A DNA stretch of 64,000 nt from Lacinutrix jangbogonensis (GCF_000797445.1 NZ_JSWF01000014.1:248001-312000), one strand, 5' to 3'; positions 18,900-28,660 are shown, counted from the stretch's first letter. Program-made: numbers and translations. The notes: a model not told the origin generated them from the sequence alone.

Positions 18900-19821
18900 A
18901 ATAGCAGTTGTAATACCTTACTACAACGCTGCTAAGCACATTGTAAACGTTTTAAAGAAGTTACCAGATTTGGTGACAATAGTTTACATTATTGATGATT
19001 GCAGTCCAGAAGTGCTTCCAGAAGAAGCTGTGTCTGCATTCTCTAATGTAGTGTGTCTAAAGCATGGAAAAAACCTTGGTGTTGGTGGCGCAACAAAAAC
19101 AGGCTTTGCAAAAGCCATAGAGGATAAAATGGATATTGTGATAAAGGTAGATGCAGACGACCAAATGGACACTGCATATATAGAAGAACTTATTACACCT
19201 TTGTTAAATGGTAAGGCTAGCTATGCAAAAGGAAATAGATTTAGAGATCTTAAAGCACTAAAAAAAATGCCCTTCGTTAGAAAAATTGGTAATCTAGGAT
19301 TGTCTTTTCTTACTAAAGCCGCTACTGGATATTGGAATAATTTTGATCCAACTAATGGTTTTTTTGCTGTTAAAATTGAAACACTTAAACGCTTAGATTT
19401 TAATGAAATTTCTAATCGCTACTATTTTGAAACCTCATTGATTTCTCAATTATATTTCCAAGATGCTGTAATAAAAGATGTACCAATGCCTGCCATTTAT
19501 GGTGATGAAAAATCGAGTATGAGTGTTTGGAAAATGCCATTTGTGTTTTTTCCAAGACTGATAAAAACTTTCATAAATAGACTGTTTAGAACGTATTTTG
19601 TATATGATTTTAATATCTCTTCCATTTATATCTTGTTAGGAACGCCTTTGTTTTTATTTGGTTTAATTTATGGCATTTACAACTGGTGGTTTTATTCTAG
19701 CCGTGCAATGTTTGCGCCTACTGGAACTATTATGTTGGTTACTTTAACGATTATTATTGGTTTTCAATTACTATTACAAGCGGTACATTACGATATTACT
19801 AAAGCACCAAAAGCCGAATAA
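18883..19821 (+). CDS. Membrane-anchored GT2 (dolichyl-phosphate-mannose-synthase-like)
   Basis: I choose the ATG at 18883 (MKNENKIAVVIPYYNAAKHI) over the ATG 24 bp upstream, giving 312 residues. A GT2 domain occupies about residues 8-225: IDDCSPEVLPEEA, NLGVGGATKTGF, KVDADDQMD (DxD), and ATGYWNNFDPTNGFFAVK. Two hydrophobic segments at the C-terminus (SIYILLGTPLFLFGLIYGIY and MLVTLTIIIGFQLLLQAV) anchor it in the membrane. DPM1/GtrB-like proteins make polyprenyl-phosphate-linked sugars as donors for membrane GT-C enzymes. The next gene is a large polytopic membrane protein that could be such a partner (inference). Confidence 0.85.
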   Translation: MKNENKIAVVIPYYNAAKHIVNVLKKLPDLVTIVYIIDDCSPEVLPEEAVSAFSNVVCLKHGKNLGVGGATKTGFAKAIEDKMDIVIKVDADDQMDTAYIEELITPLLNGKASYAKGNRFRDLKALKKMPFVRKIGNLGLSFLTKAATGYWNNFDPTNGFFAVKIETLKRLDFNEISNRYYFETSLISQLYFQDAVIKDVPMPAIYGDEKSSMSVWKMPFVFFPRLIKTFINRLFRTYFVYDFNISSIYILLGTPLFLFGLIYGIYNWWFYSSRAMFAPTGTIMLVTLTIIIGFQLLLQAVHYDITKAPKAE

Positions 19822-21408
19822 ATGTTAGCATCTAAAACCAACCGTTTTTTTATCATTTTTGGAATACATCTTTGTATTGCTTTAGGATTCTATTTTGGGA
19901 ATTTAAAAGCAAATTATAGTAGTTTGTCTGGCGATCTTCAAAATATTATTCCTGTTGCTCAAAAATTTGATAATCCCGAATTGTTTAAAAACGATTTATA
20001 TCTTGACGATATTAATAACGTAAAATATTACACGCCATTTTTTGTGCAATCGTTGCGGTTTGTAGCTAAATTTACGAATGCAGATTATGTGCAAGCATTA
20101 AACGTAATAAGTGCTTTTTGCCACCTCTTATTTGGTATTTTGTGGTTTTATTTAATATATAGGTTTGTCCCCGATTTTTGGATCGCCGTATTGGTTTCTT
20201 TTTTAATTAGAGGTATTGTTTGGTTGCCTGGATTAGAAATTTGGGGCATTGCAGAGCTTTGGTCCATAATGCCAAGAACCGTTTATATTGTCTTTTTTCC
20301 TATTCCCTTTTTAGTGTTAAATAAAAGTTGGAAAGGCCTGCTGTTCTCTGCTTTTTTAATCGGGTTAATATTTAATTTCCATCCCATTACTGGATTAGGC
20401 GGTATTCTGTTGTATTTAGTTTTCTTAGTGTTACTGGTTTTTATTTTTAAAATGAAAAACCGTGCAACTGCTAGAAACATACTGTTCCTGTTTTGTGCTT
20501 TAGCCTTAGGAATGCTGCCGTTTATAGTAACGTATTTTGGGAAAACGTCTAGCACTGTAACTTATGATATGAGTGCTTTTACAGAAGCTTTTAATGCTAG
20601 GATTCCTGCATTTTTTACTGAACCACTATTATATCTACAAGATTGGTTGCATTTTAAAACCCTTTTTTATGCCGTGCCAATTTTAGTCTATTTAATAATT
20701 TCAAGAGACAGTAAACTTCATTTTAAGTGTGCCAAAACTATTATTATCCTAACGGCCATATTAATATTTTTACCCTCTATAAGTGTTTATGTAGAGCATT
20801 TTGTTAATACAGTTTTAGGTTTAAATTTAAGAATAGCATTTCAACTTATTCGTGCACAAAAAGTAGCTATCATTCCTTCGTTTTTTGCTATGGCCTATAG
20901 TCTTCAGTATGTCAATACTAAAATTAAAGGCAATTATTTTTTACCTACATTATTTTCAATATATTTTATAATGCTATTGGTTTGTAAATTACCTACATTC
21001 AATGCTATTCCTTTTGCGGGAGACGATATTGCGAGATCTGTGTTACCAAATAATTTAAGTTTTGGAAGCATAAATCCAGTAAAAGAATTGAGTGTAGATA
21101 GAATGGGGCAATACATATTGGAAAATACAAACCAAGATGCTGTTATTTATGGCGGACATTATTATAGAGGAGCCTCTAAACGTTCTGTAATATTAGATTC
21201 TAAAGGTGCATCAATGATTATTGAAGGTAATCCTTCGCAATTTATTCAATGGAAAAAAGACCAATCAAGACTAAGTCATGCGCCTTCAATAGAGGAGAAA
21301 ACTGCTGTATTAAGAAGTTTTGGCGTTAATTATATCGTTTCAAAAAAACAGTTCCAACTAGAGGTTATCCATGTTGAAGGTAATTTTAAATTGTATTTGC
21401 TACAATGA
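19822..21408 (+). CDS. Large polytopic membrane protein, possibly a GT-C-type glycosyltransferase
   Basis: The 528-residue protein has about ten membrane segments followed by a C-terminal soluble part of about 140 residues. The loop after the first segment is rich in acidic and aromatic residues (SGDLQNIIPVAQKFDNPELF, then NDLYLDDINNVKYYTPFF), as in GT-C enzymes with a catalytic Asp in the first periplasmic loop. I do not recognise a named family. Directly following a DPM1-like gene, and overlapping the next GT4 gene by 4 bp (ATGA), it may use a polyprenyl-phosphate sugar made by its neighbour. A hypothetical membrane protein is the safe call. Confidence 0.55.
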   Translation: MLASKTNRFFIIFGIHLCIALGFYFGNLKANYSSLSGDLQNIIPVAQKFDNPELFKNDLYLDDINNVKYYTPFFVQSLRFVAKFTNADYVQALNVISAFCHLLFGILWFYLIYRFVPDFWIAVLVSFLIRGIVWLPGLEIWGIAELWSIMPRTVYIVFFPIPFLVLNKSWKGLLFSAFLIGLIFNFHPITGLGGILLYLVFLVLLVFIFKMKNRATARNILFLFCALALGMLPFIVTYFGKTSSTVTYDMSAFTEAFNARIPAFFTEPLLYLQDWLHFKTLFYAVPILVYLIISRDSKLHFKCAKTIIILTAILIFLPSISVYVEHFVNTVLGLNLRIAFQLIRAQKVAIIPSFFAMAYSLQYVNTKIKGNYFLPTLFSIYFIMLLVCKLPTFNAIPFAGDDIARSVLPNNLSFGSINPVKELSVDRMGQYILENTNQDAVIYGGHYYRGASKRSVILDSKGASMIIEGNPSQFIQWKKDQSRLSHAPSIEEKTAVLRSFGVNYIVSKKQFQLEVIHVEGNFKLYLLQ

Positions 21409-22415
21409 GAAACCTGCTCTACATAGGGAATAAGTTGTCATCTAAGGGAAAAACAGCAACGACAATAGATACGTTAAGTAAAGCGTTAACAGCTGAAGGT
21501 TACACTGTAAAAGCAGTATCCAACAAAAAAAATAAGCTTCTGCGATTGTTTGATATGTTGCTGTCTATAGTTAAAAACAAAAATTGGGCAGACTATGTTT
21601 TAATTGATACGTATAGTACACAAAATTTTTATTATGCTTACCTGTGTAGCCAATTATGTCGTTTTCTTAAGCTTAAGTTTATTCCCATTTTGCATGGAGG
21701 AGATTTGCCAAACCGACTTAAAAAGAATCCAAAATTATGTAAGTCTATTTTTAATAATGCACTCGTTAATGTAGCACCTTCAGAGTATATACAATCAAAT
21801 TTTATTAGTTTAGGTTATAAAAATATTACTATTATTCCTAACGCAATAGATTTAGATAATTATAGCTTTAAACAGCGAACTATTGAAGATGTAAAGTTAC
21901 TATGGGTACGTTCGTTTTCGAAATTATACAATCCAAGATTAGCGGTTGCTATTTTAAAGGCAATTCAAAATAGGGGAATCAAAGCTAGCTTAACTATGGT
22001 TGGCCCAGATAATGATGGGAGCCTAGAGGATACAAAGGCCTATGCAGAGTCTTTAAATATAGTTGTTAATTTTACAGGTAAATTATCAAAAAAAGAATGG
22101 ATTAAGCGATCTTTTGATCATAATATTTTTATAAATACCACTAATTTCGATAATATGCCAGTAAGTGTTATTGAAGCTATGGCTTTAGGTTTGCCAGTAA
22201 TATCTACAAATGTTGGTGGGCTGCCTTTTTTAATAGAAAATGAAATAGATGGCGTACTAGTAGCTCCTAATAGTGTGGATGCATTTGTTTCAGAAATTGT
22301 TGCTTTTATGGCTAATCACCAAAAAGTAGAAAAGTTAACAATTGAAGCTAGAAAAAAAGTAGAACAGTACAGTTGGCAGGTGGTTAAGGTAAAATGGAAG
22401 CTAATTTTAACATAA
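21405..22415 (+). CDS. Family 4 glycosyltransferase
   Basis: A 336-residue GT-B enzyme. The N-terminus MRNLLYIGNKLSSKGKTATT is followed by FIPILHGGDLPNRLKKNP and APSEYIQSNFISLGYKNI (typical of the GT4 domain junction). The donor half has KLLWVRSFSKLYNPRLAVAI and FINTTNFDNMPVSVIEAMALG near residue 250, including the catalytic glutamates. The ATG overlaps the upstream stop (ATGA). It is the last glycosyltransferase gene before the gap that precedes the initiating phosphotransferase. Confidence 0.9.
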   Translation: MRNLLYIGNKLSSKGKTATTIDTLSKALTAEGYTVKAVSNKKNKLLRLFDMLLSIVKNKNWADYVLIDTYSTQNFYYAYLCSQLCRFLKLKFIPILHGGDLPNRLKKNPKLCKSIFNNALVNVAPSEYIQSNFISLGYKNITIIPNAIDLDNYSFKQRTIEDVKLLWVRSFSKLYNPRLAVAILKAIQNRGIKASLTMVGPDNDGSLEDTKAYAESLNIVVNFTGKLSKKEWIKRSFDHNIFINTTNFDNMPVSVIEAMALGLPVISTNVGGLPFLIENEIDGVLVAPNSVDAFVSEIVAFMANHQKVEKLTIEARKKVEQYSWQVVKVKWKLILT

Positions 22416-22418
22416 GTC

Positions 22419-22448
22419 TTGGAATCCTCCTTTTACTTTTTATCTTTA
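22419..22448 (+). promoter_or_regulatory. Bacteroidota-type promoter before the glycosylphosphotransferase gene
   Basis: TTG at 22419-22421 is followed after 19 bp by TATCTTTA at 22441-22448, close to the TTG-N19-TAnnTTTG consensus of the flavobacterial housekeeping sigma factor. It lies about 20 bp before the ATG at 22470, so this gene may be transcribed apart from the upstream operon. Confidence 0.6.
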
Positions 22449-22469
22449 CAGCAAACCATAAAATAATTA

Positions 22470-23864
22470 ATGGCAAAGCAATCTAGTATTCATTTTGAAT
22501 TATCAGAAAGAAAGATCTTATTAAGATTCTTCGATCTCTTAGTTGTTGGTCTTGCCTTATGCGGGTTGAGTCATTTTTCAGAATTCGATTATTTTATAAT
22601 AGATGAGACAAATTGGAGTTGGTTAGTTGTTTTAGCTATATATATTATGGGTTTTGGCACCGTTTTTGAACTCTACGATCTAAAAAAATCTAGTAAAATA
22701 GAGTTGGTTTCAAGTGCTATTGTCCTTACCACTTCTGTAACCGTTTTGGTGTTTCTTTTAACTCCATTTTACACACCGATATTACCAGAAAATCGAATTC
22801 AAATTCTTTACTTCTATTTAGCGGTGTTAATGCCATTATTAATTTGGAGACTAGCTTATGTTACTTTTATAGATTCGCCAAGGTTTTATAAAAAGGCGTT
22901 ATTAGTAGGGGAGATTTCAAGTATTGAAGCTATTGTTAAAGCTTTTAAAGCAGCAGATCCTAATTATGAAATAATTGGTTTTGTTAATTGTGAAACTGAA
23001 AGAGAAGACGCTATAAAATATAAGGGCATAAAAGAATATAGTGCAGATCAAATTTATGAGATTATAGTTAAAGAGAATATTTCTGAAATTTTGGTCGCTA
23101 GTTATAATTCTGAAACTATTTCACCTAGTATTTATGTGGATTTAATACGGCTTTTAGAAAGAGGATACCCAATAAGAGAGTATACTCAAGTTTATGAAGA
23201 AATGTCTTATAAAGTACCTGTTCAGTTTATTGGAAAAGATTTTTATAAGTATTTTCCATTTAGTCGAAACAATAAAAATAAACTCTATCTAGCATACAGA
23301 CGTATTTTTGATGTGTTGTTATCTCTACTAGGAATTATATGTTCGCTGTTAGTTTTACCATTTATTGTGATAGGAAATGCCATTGGTAATAGAGGCCCTT
23401 TATTATATTCTCAAGAACGTGTTGGAGAAAATGGAAAGCCTTTCAAAATTTACAAATTTAGAAGTATGGTTACAAATGCCGAAGCTGGTGGTGCAGTTTG
23501 GGCGAAAAAGAATGATACTAGAGTAACAACTTTTGGACGTTTTTTAAGAACCACAAGGTTAGATGAGTTGCCTCAGTTACTAAACATACTTAAAGGAGAA
23601 ATGAGTATTATTGGGCCAAGACCAGAACGCCCAATATTTGTAAACGAATTAGCTCAAATTATTCCGTTCTATCATACCAGGCATATTATAAAACCGGGTT
23701 TAACTGGTTGGGCTCAAGTTAATGCACGTTACGGCTCAAGTGTAAATGATAGCTTAGAGAAGTTGCAATACGATTTATTCTACATTAAGCACCGTAGTTT
23801 TTTACTTGATTTTAATATTATTGTAAAGACCTTGAGTACTGTTATTTTCTTTAGAGGACAGTAG
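22470..23864 (+). CDS. Exopolysaccharide biosynthesis polyprenyl glycosylphosphotransferase
   Basis: The 464-residue protein has the full-length WcaJ/WbaP-like layout: four hydrophobic segments in the first 130 residues, a Rossmann-like CoA-binding-type middle domain (KKALLVGEISSIEAIVKAF), a membrane re-entrant helix at RRIFDVLLSLLGIICSLLVL, and the C-terminal catalytic domain. That domain contains GPLLYSQERVG, FKIYKFRSMV, LRTTRLDELPQLLNILKGEM and GPRPERP. It transfers a sugar-1-phosphate to undecaprenyl phosphate and so starts repeat-unit synthesis at the inner membrane. It closes the polysaccharide locus and appears to have its own promoter. Confidence 0.95.
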   Translation: MAKQSSIHFELSERKILLRFFDLLVVGLALCGLSHFSEFDYFIIDETNWSWLVVLAIYIMGFGTVFELYDLKKSSKIELVSSAIVLTTSVTVLVFLLTPFYTPILPENRIQILYFYLAVLMPLLIWRLAYVTFIDSPRFYKKALLVGEISSIEAIVKAFKAADPNYEIIGFVNCETEREDAIKYKGIKEYSADQIYEIIVKENISEILVASYNSETISPSIYVDLIRLLERGYPIREYTQVYEEMSYKVPVQFIGKDFYKYFPFSRNNKNKLYLAYRRIFDVLLSLLGIICSLLVLPFIVIGNAIGNRGPLLYSQERVGENGKPFKIYKFRSMVTNAEAGGAVWAKKNDTRVTTFGRFLRTTRLDELPQLLNILKGEMSIIGPRPERPIFVNELAQIIPFYHTRHIIKPGLTGWAQVNARYGSSVNDSLEKLQYDLFYIKHRSFLLDFNIIVKTLSTVIFFRGQ

Positions 23865-24002
23865 TTTTTAGTTGTTCTAAAACGAAAGAATATACAGTGT
23901 TAAAAGCCACGAGTTATCACAAAACAATTTCTTTTCTTATATGAGAGTTAGAATTTATTTTTTGAGTAATCAGTTCTAGCTAAAAGTAGGTTACCAATTA
24001 TT

Positions 24003-25166
24003 TTATTTTCGAGTAAAAAAGGTAATCAAATATAAATAGCGTACTACCAAGGCAAGGAGCAAGGGAATAAGTCCATAAGCATACACCTGAACGCCAATTA
24101 CCCAATGCAAAGTCATAAGACACATCATAATAACAAGTAGCTTTAAGTAACCAATAAACCAACGTTTAGGAGTGTTTTTAGTAACTTGAAACAAGGCAAT
24201 AATGCTAATTGGGCAAGCCCAAAGTAAATTGTAATTATGTGCTGTTGCAGTATGGTCTGTAGCAAACCAAAGTAATAGTAAGAATATGCCAATAATGCCT
24301 GTTATCGCAAAAAGTATAACATCTAACCACTTCGTGCGTTTACTATTTTTATGATCTTTATAAGTAATGAATAAAATACATAAGCTTAAAATTGACAGTA
24401 TAAAAATAGGGCTTGTAAAAAAAGAGCCTCTACTAAACTGCCCTTCTTGAGTGTAAATTACTTTTGTTTCTTTTACCAATGATTTTTTTGAATCTTTAAA
24501 GGAAGCCGCTTCAAAAAAATAAAATATATTTTCTGGTAGAAACATATATTCTCTTGGACTTGCAGTTCTATCGATTACAGAACCTAAAGCTATATCAATA
24601 CCAAAACTACCCCAAGAATTCCAATATAAATTATTTTGAATAAGGTCTCTAAACGATTCTTCTTTATAAATTTCAGGTGTTTTATATTCAATATTACTTT
24701 TTAAAACAGTCTCTGTAACATCACGCATTTTAGTTGCACAGTTATCGAAGAAAAAATCATAAAGATAGGGTCTGTTTTCTGGTTTGTAATTATTGGCTAA
24801 GTAATTTAAAAGTGCTTCTTTTTGGTCTTGGTTTAAATTAAGAACCTGCTCTTTAATTGTTCTGTTTTGCTCCTTGTATAAGGCAACTACAGTACTAGTA
24901 TTAGCAGCTCCCATTAAATACTTTAATTTACCTTTAGCAAAATTGGTATAGAAATTAGGATCATTATAAGGGTATCTTCCATAGTCGTAAATAGCATCAA
25001 TAGACTCGTTTTTGACTCTAAATCCATTATGCCCAAAACTATCGTTCAATAAGTTTCCTGGTCCTATTGTAATAATACTGATCTCTGTATCTTCAGTGAG
25101 CTGAGGCACTTGAGAAAATGAAATAAAGAATGAAAAGAGGAGAACAGTAAATAGAATTTGTTTCAT
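24003..25166 (-). CDS. DUF4105 membrane protein (Lnb-like N-terminal domain)
   Basis: The start at 25166 gives MKQILFTVLLFSFFISFSQ, a clean Sec signal peptide; the upstream in-frame ATG would bury it. The 387-residue protein has an N-terminal periplasmic domain with GPGNLLNDSFGHNGFRV, IYDYGRYPY and FFFDNCATKMRDV (Cys in the conserved DNC motif), typical of DUF4105. About four or five C-terminal membrane segments follow. Related domains occur in the Lnb lacto-N-biosidase N-terminus and are suspected of cysteine-protease-like activity, which I cannot confirm. It lies 13 bp after the PorV-like gene on the same strand. Confidence 0.85.
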   Translation of the reverse strand: MKQILFTVLLFSFFISFSQVPQLTEDTEISIITIGPGNLLNDSFGHNGFRVKNESIDAIYDYGRYPYNDPNFYTNFAKGKLKYLMGAANTSTVVALYKEQNRTIKEQVLNLNQDQKEALLNYLANNYKPENRPYLYDFFFDNCATKMRDVTETVLKSNIEYKTPEIYKEESFRDLIQNNLYWNSWGSFGIDIALGSVIDRTASPREYMFLPENIFYFFEAASFKDSKKSLVKETKVIYTQEGQFSRGSFFTSPIFILSILSLCILFITYKDHKNSKRTKWLDVILFAITGIIGIFLLLLWFATDHTATAHNYNLLWACPISIIALFQVTKNTPKRWFIGYLKLLVIMMCLMTLHWVIGVQVYAYGLIPLLLALVVRYLYLITFFTRK

Positions 25167-25179
25167 ATAAAACGCGATG

Positions 25180-26244
25180 TTATCTAAAAGCACTAAAGTC
25201 TAATTTTAAAGAAAAAACATTAGAATATAAGGCGGCACTTTGGTCTCCAATATCTGTGAATGCATAATCTACCTGAATACCTTTGTATTTAAATCCAATA
25301 CCAAAACTAGGCTGAAAACTTAAGCTTTCAGAATTATCGATCTGTAATTCATTTTGAAAATTACCAACACCAGTTCTCAGATAAATCATATTAATATAAC
25401 CAAACTCAAAGCCTAAAGCTGGATTTACACTCGCAAAAGAAGTTGAAATAACATCGTTATTCTGCTCGAAACGTACATTTAAATCAAATTCAGCTTTTAA
25501 ACTATAATCATAATGAAAAACGTAACTTTTAGATATACCTATTTGTAATTTTGGGATTGTAATTTCCGAAGCTTCAGGCAATTCTTGATTCTGTCCTTCT
25601 ATTGCGCCTTGTACTCTTGCAAAGGCATCTTCATCATAACTCCAAGAATTAAAAGTCGTTGTAATATCACGAGCCATTATTCCAAATTTCCAATTGTTTT
25701 GGCTTTCAAATTGTATTCCAGCATCTAATCCAAAGCCCCAAGAATTTGCGAAATCACCAATAACGCGTCGAATAATTTTTGCGTTTATACCATAGTTTAA
25801 GCCTTGAACAGGTAATCTCCTGGCGTAAGAAAAAGTAAAGCCATAATCTGCGGTCGAGAATAGGCTAATACGATCGTAATTAACGTTTCCTTGATCGTCT
25901 ATAAGTTGTGTAGTGTCTAAAATATCGTCAACGGCAAAACGTATTAATGAAATTCCAATAGCACTTCTATCATCTAATGGCATTGCAAATGCAGCATAAT
26001 CATAATTAGCAATGTTCGCAAAATAACTAGAATGCATAAGCGCAAGCTGTTTATCTTCAACATTAACCAGTCCTGCAGGATTCCAATAACCTGAATTAAC
26101 ATCGCTACTAGTTGCAGATACAGCATTACTCATTCCTAGAGCGGCAGCATCTACACCAATGTTCATGAATTCGTTAGAATATTTTGTCTGACCAAATAGT
26201 GATAATGACACTATAGTTAGCGCAAGTGTTAATTTTAGTCTCAA
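25180..26244 (-). CDS. PorV/PorQ-family outer-membrane beta-barrel protein
   Basis: The 354-residue protein starts with the signal peptide MRLKLTLALTIVSLSLFGQ and continues with FMNIGVDAAALGMSNAVSA and SGYWNPAGLVNVEDKQLALM, the N-terminal signature of PorV/PorQ (FadL-like fold) proteins of type IX secretion. The rest alternates amphipathic strands and ends in an aromatic residue near the C-terminus, as barrel proteins do. PorV shuttles T9SS cargo; some paralogues are orphan. No other T9SS gene is visible here, so this is probably the PorV2-like paralogue (inference). Confidence 0.85.
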   Translation of the reverse strand: MRLKLTLALTIVSLSLFGQTKYSNEFMNIGVDAAALGMSNAVSATSSDVNSGYWNPAGLVNVEDKQLALMHSSYFANIANYDYAAFAMPLDDRSAIGISLIRFAVDDILDTTQLIDDQGNVNYDRISLFSTADYGFTFSYARRLPVQGLNYGINAKIIRRVIGDFANSWGFGLDAGIQFESQNNWKFGIMARDITTTFNSWSYDEDAFARVQGAIEGQNQELPEASEITIPKLQIGISKSYVFHYDYSLKAEFDLNVRFEQNNDVISTSFASVNPALGFEFGYINMIYLRTGVGNFQNELQIDNSESLSFQPSFGIGFKYKGIQVDYAFTDIGDQSAALYSNVFSLKLDFSAFR

Positions 26245-26392
26245 GAGCGATTTTTTTTTACAAAGATGGTAATAATTTTTCTTTTTATATTAAACTTCAA
26301 ATGAATTAGTATATTGTGTTCAGTCCTTTTTTTAATTTTAATGTTATCGTTTAAATGAAATACTTTATTATTTTTACATAAAAAATTAACCA

Positions 26393-27145
26393 ATGCAAAT
26401 TAAAAAATTCATACCAAATTTTGTTACACTGCTTAATCTATTAAGTGGGAGTATTGCTGTGCTATTCGCAGTTAATAATCAGTTTGTTACTGCTGCGTTT
26501 TTTGTTTTTTTAGGTATATTTTTCGATTTTTTCGATGGCCTTTTAGCGCGAAAATTAAACGTACAAAGTGAATTAGGTTTGCAATTAGATTCTCTCGCAG
26601 ATATGGTTACTAGTGGTTTAGTACCAGGAATTGTACTTTATAGATTAATTGCAATTGCCGTAGATGCTCCTCCAATGGTAGCCTCTAACGAATGGACTGA
26701 AACCATGCATTGGTCGGGATTTACATTGACTCTAGCACCAATTATTGGATTGTTTGTTACTTTGGCTTCAGCTTATAGATTAGCCACGTTTAATTTAGAT
26801 GAAGACCAACAATCCTATTTTAAAGGTTTGCCAACACCTGCAAATACCTTGCTTATTATGTCGCTGCCATTAATTATGGAATTTCAGCACAATGATGCTA
26901 TTAATGCTATTATTTTAAACAAATGGTTTTTAATTGGTCTAAGCCTTTTAAGTTGCTATTTATTGAATTCAAGAATAAGATTATTCGCATTAAAATTTAA
27001 AGACTATAGTTTTAAAAATAATGCAATGCGTTATATTTTTATCCTTCTAAGTTTGGTCTTGTTGATTGTGCTCCATTTTGCAGCCATTCCGGTAATTATA
27101 TTACTTTATATTATCCTGTCTATAATTCAAAATAACCAAAACTAA
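26393..27145 (+). CDS. pssA: CDP-diacylglycerol--serine O-phosphatidyltransferase
   Basis: The 250-residue membrane protein carries the CDP-alcohol phosphatidyltransferase motif, with DGLLARKLNVQSELG followed by LQLDSLADMV at about residues 47-70, matching DGxxAR-x8-G-x3-D-x3-D. About seven membrane segments are predicted. It makes phosphatidylserine from CDP-diacylglycerol, the precursor of phosphatidylethanolamine, in the inner membrane. An A/T-rich TATTTTTA at 26369-26376 may be its -7 element. The last base of its stop overlaps the next ATG. Confidence 0.93.
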   Translation: MQIKKFIPNFVTLLNLLSGSIAVLFAVNNQFVTAAFFVFLGIFFDFFDGLLARKLNVQSELGLQLDSLADMVTSGLVPGIVLYRLIAIAVDAPPMVASNEWTETMHWSGFTLTLAPIIGLFVTLASAYRLATFNLDEDQQSYFKGLPTPANTLLIMSLPLIMEFQHNDAINAIILNKWFLIGLSLLSCYLLNSRIRLFALKFKDYSFKNNAMRYIFILLSLVLLIVLHFAAIPVIILLYIILSIIQNNQN

Positions 27146-27951
27146 TGTTAGAAATTATTTTCACACTATTAATGCTAGTTGCTTTACAGGCAGTTTTAGG
27201 TTTCGATAACTTGTTATACATTTCTTTAGAATCTAAAAAAGCACCGGTAGCTGCACAGAAAGGTGTACGTAAAAAGGGTATTTTAATAGCCATAGTATTA
27301 AGAATCGTTTTGCTGTTTGTTTTAGTAAGCATTATTGATTTTTTTCAAGAACCTTTTTCTTGGCTTACGGGAGGCATAGAAAACGTTGTAAAGTTCGCTT
27401 TTAATGGACATAGTATTATAGTATTAATTGGAGGTGCTTTTATTATTTATACTGCTATTAAAGAAATATGGCACATGATAGGACAAGATAATTTAAACCA
27501 TGATATTGAAGGTAATGGTAAACGAACAAAGTCTGAAAATGCAGTAATTACAAGTATTGTGATTATGAATTTGGTGTTTTCTTTCGATTCTATTTTAGCA
27601 GCCATTGGTTTAACCAGTGAAATTGAAAATTCTACAACGGCCTTTATTGTTATGGCAATTGCTATTGTCGCTAGTGGATTATTAATGCTATTAATGGCAG
27701 ATAAAATTTCAGTCTTTCTTGCTAAAAACAGAATGTACGAAGTTCTAGGACTGTTTATTCTATTTATTGTTGGCATTATGTTGGTCACTGAAGGCGGACA
27801 TTTAGCTCATATAAAACTCTTTGGAGAAGAAATTGTACCAATGAGTAAAACAACGTTCTATTTTGTAATCGCTATTCTTGTGGTTGTTGATGTTGTGCAA
27901 GGGCGCTACCAAAAGAAGCTATTTAGAGAAAATAGTAGTAAAACTGAATAG
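27145..27951 (+). CDS. TerC-family integral membrane protein
   Basis: The 268-residue protein has about seven to eight membrane helices. It contains the family's paired acidic motifs: LQAVLGFDNLLYISLESKK near residue 15, and VIMNLVFSFDSILAAIGLT near residue 140. TerC proteins were named from tellurite resistance, but many are thought to move metal ions such as manganese for secreted enzymes. It is translationally coupled (1-bp overlap) to the PssA gene. Specificity is unknown. Confidence 0.9.
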   Translation: MLEIIFTLLMLVALQAVLGFDNLLYISLESKKAPVAAQKGVRKKGILIAIVLRIVLLFVLVSIIDFFQEPFSWLTGGIENVVKFAFNGHSIIVLIGGAFIIYTAIKEIWHMIGQDNLNHDIEGNGKRTKSENAVITSIVIMNLVFSFDSILAAIGLTSEIENSTTAFIVMAIAIVASGLLMLLMADKISVFLAKNRMYEVLGLFILFIVGIMLVTEGGHLAHIKLFGEEIVPMSKTTFYFVIAILVVVDVVQGRYQKKLFRENSSKTE

Positions 27952-28063
27952 TTTTAAGTTGAAATTGAAGCTTAAAATGTAGTTGTTTTTAAATATCTAA
28001 AAACAATAATAATCATACAACACTATCTTTTCCTCAGAAAAAGAATTATATATAAGTAATACT

Positions 28064-28660
28064 ATGAAAGATTTAAAATTCCCATTGCATTTTAGTTTTA
28101 ATATTGGCACATTTTCTAATGACTTTACTGCTAAAAATACTAATGGAATTACAGTTGCTTACGTTAAACAAAAAATGTTTAAGCTTAAAGAGGCTATAAC
28201 GATTTATAGTGACGAGAATAAAACTAAAATAGATTATACCATTGCAGCAAACCAATGGTTAGATTTTTCTGCGGCATATGCCTTTAAAGATGCGCAAGGA
28301 AAAAATATAGGTAAAATAGTAAGAAAAGGATGGGCTTCAATATGGAAAGCCAATTATCAAATTATAGACCAACACGAGAAATTACAATACCATATCAAAG
28401 AAAATAATCCTTGGGTAAAAGTTTTCGATTCATTGCTTGGCGAAATTCCAATTCTTGGTTTTTTCACAGGTTACTTGCTTCATCCTACTTATAATGTCAC
28501 AAACGTAAGAGATGAGATTATTGTAAAGTTGAAAAAAGAGCCTTCTTTCTTCGGAAAAGAATTCACAGTAGAACTTGTTAAGCCAATAGATAATGACGAC
28601 GACGATCGCATTATGCTAAGTTTAATGATGATGGTTTTATTGGAGAGAAGAAGAGGTTAA
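28064..28660 (+). CDS. LURP-one-related/scramblase-like protein
   Basis: The 198-residue soluble protein is made of repeated short strands (NIGTFSNDFTAKNTNGITVAYV, QKMFKLKEAITIYSD, AFKDAQGKNIGKIVRKGWASIWKANYQI), a pattern of the tubby-like LURP-one/scramblase fold. A hydrophobic stretch near residues 125-145 (SLLGEIPILGFFTGYLLHP) may touch membrane. Its precise role is unknown; homologues are common in Bacteroidota. It stands alone, with a 112-bp gap upstream and a hairpin-containing gap downstream. Confidence 0.65.
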   Translation: MKDLKFPLHFSFNIGTFSNDFTAKNTNGITVAYVKQKMFKLKEAITIYSDENKTKIDYTIAANQWLDFSAAYAFKDAQGKNIGKIVRKGWASIWKANYQIIDQHEKLQYHIKENNPWVKVFDSLLGEIPILGFFTGYLLHPTYNVTNVRDEIIVKLKKEPSFFGKEFTVELVKPIDNDDDDRIMLSLMMMVLLERRRG

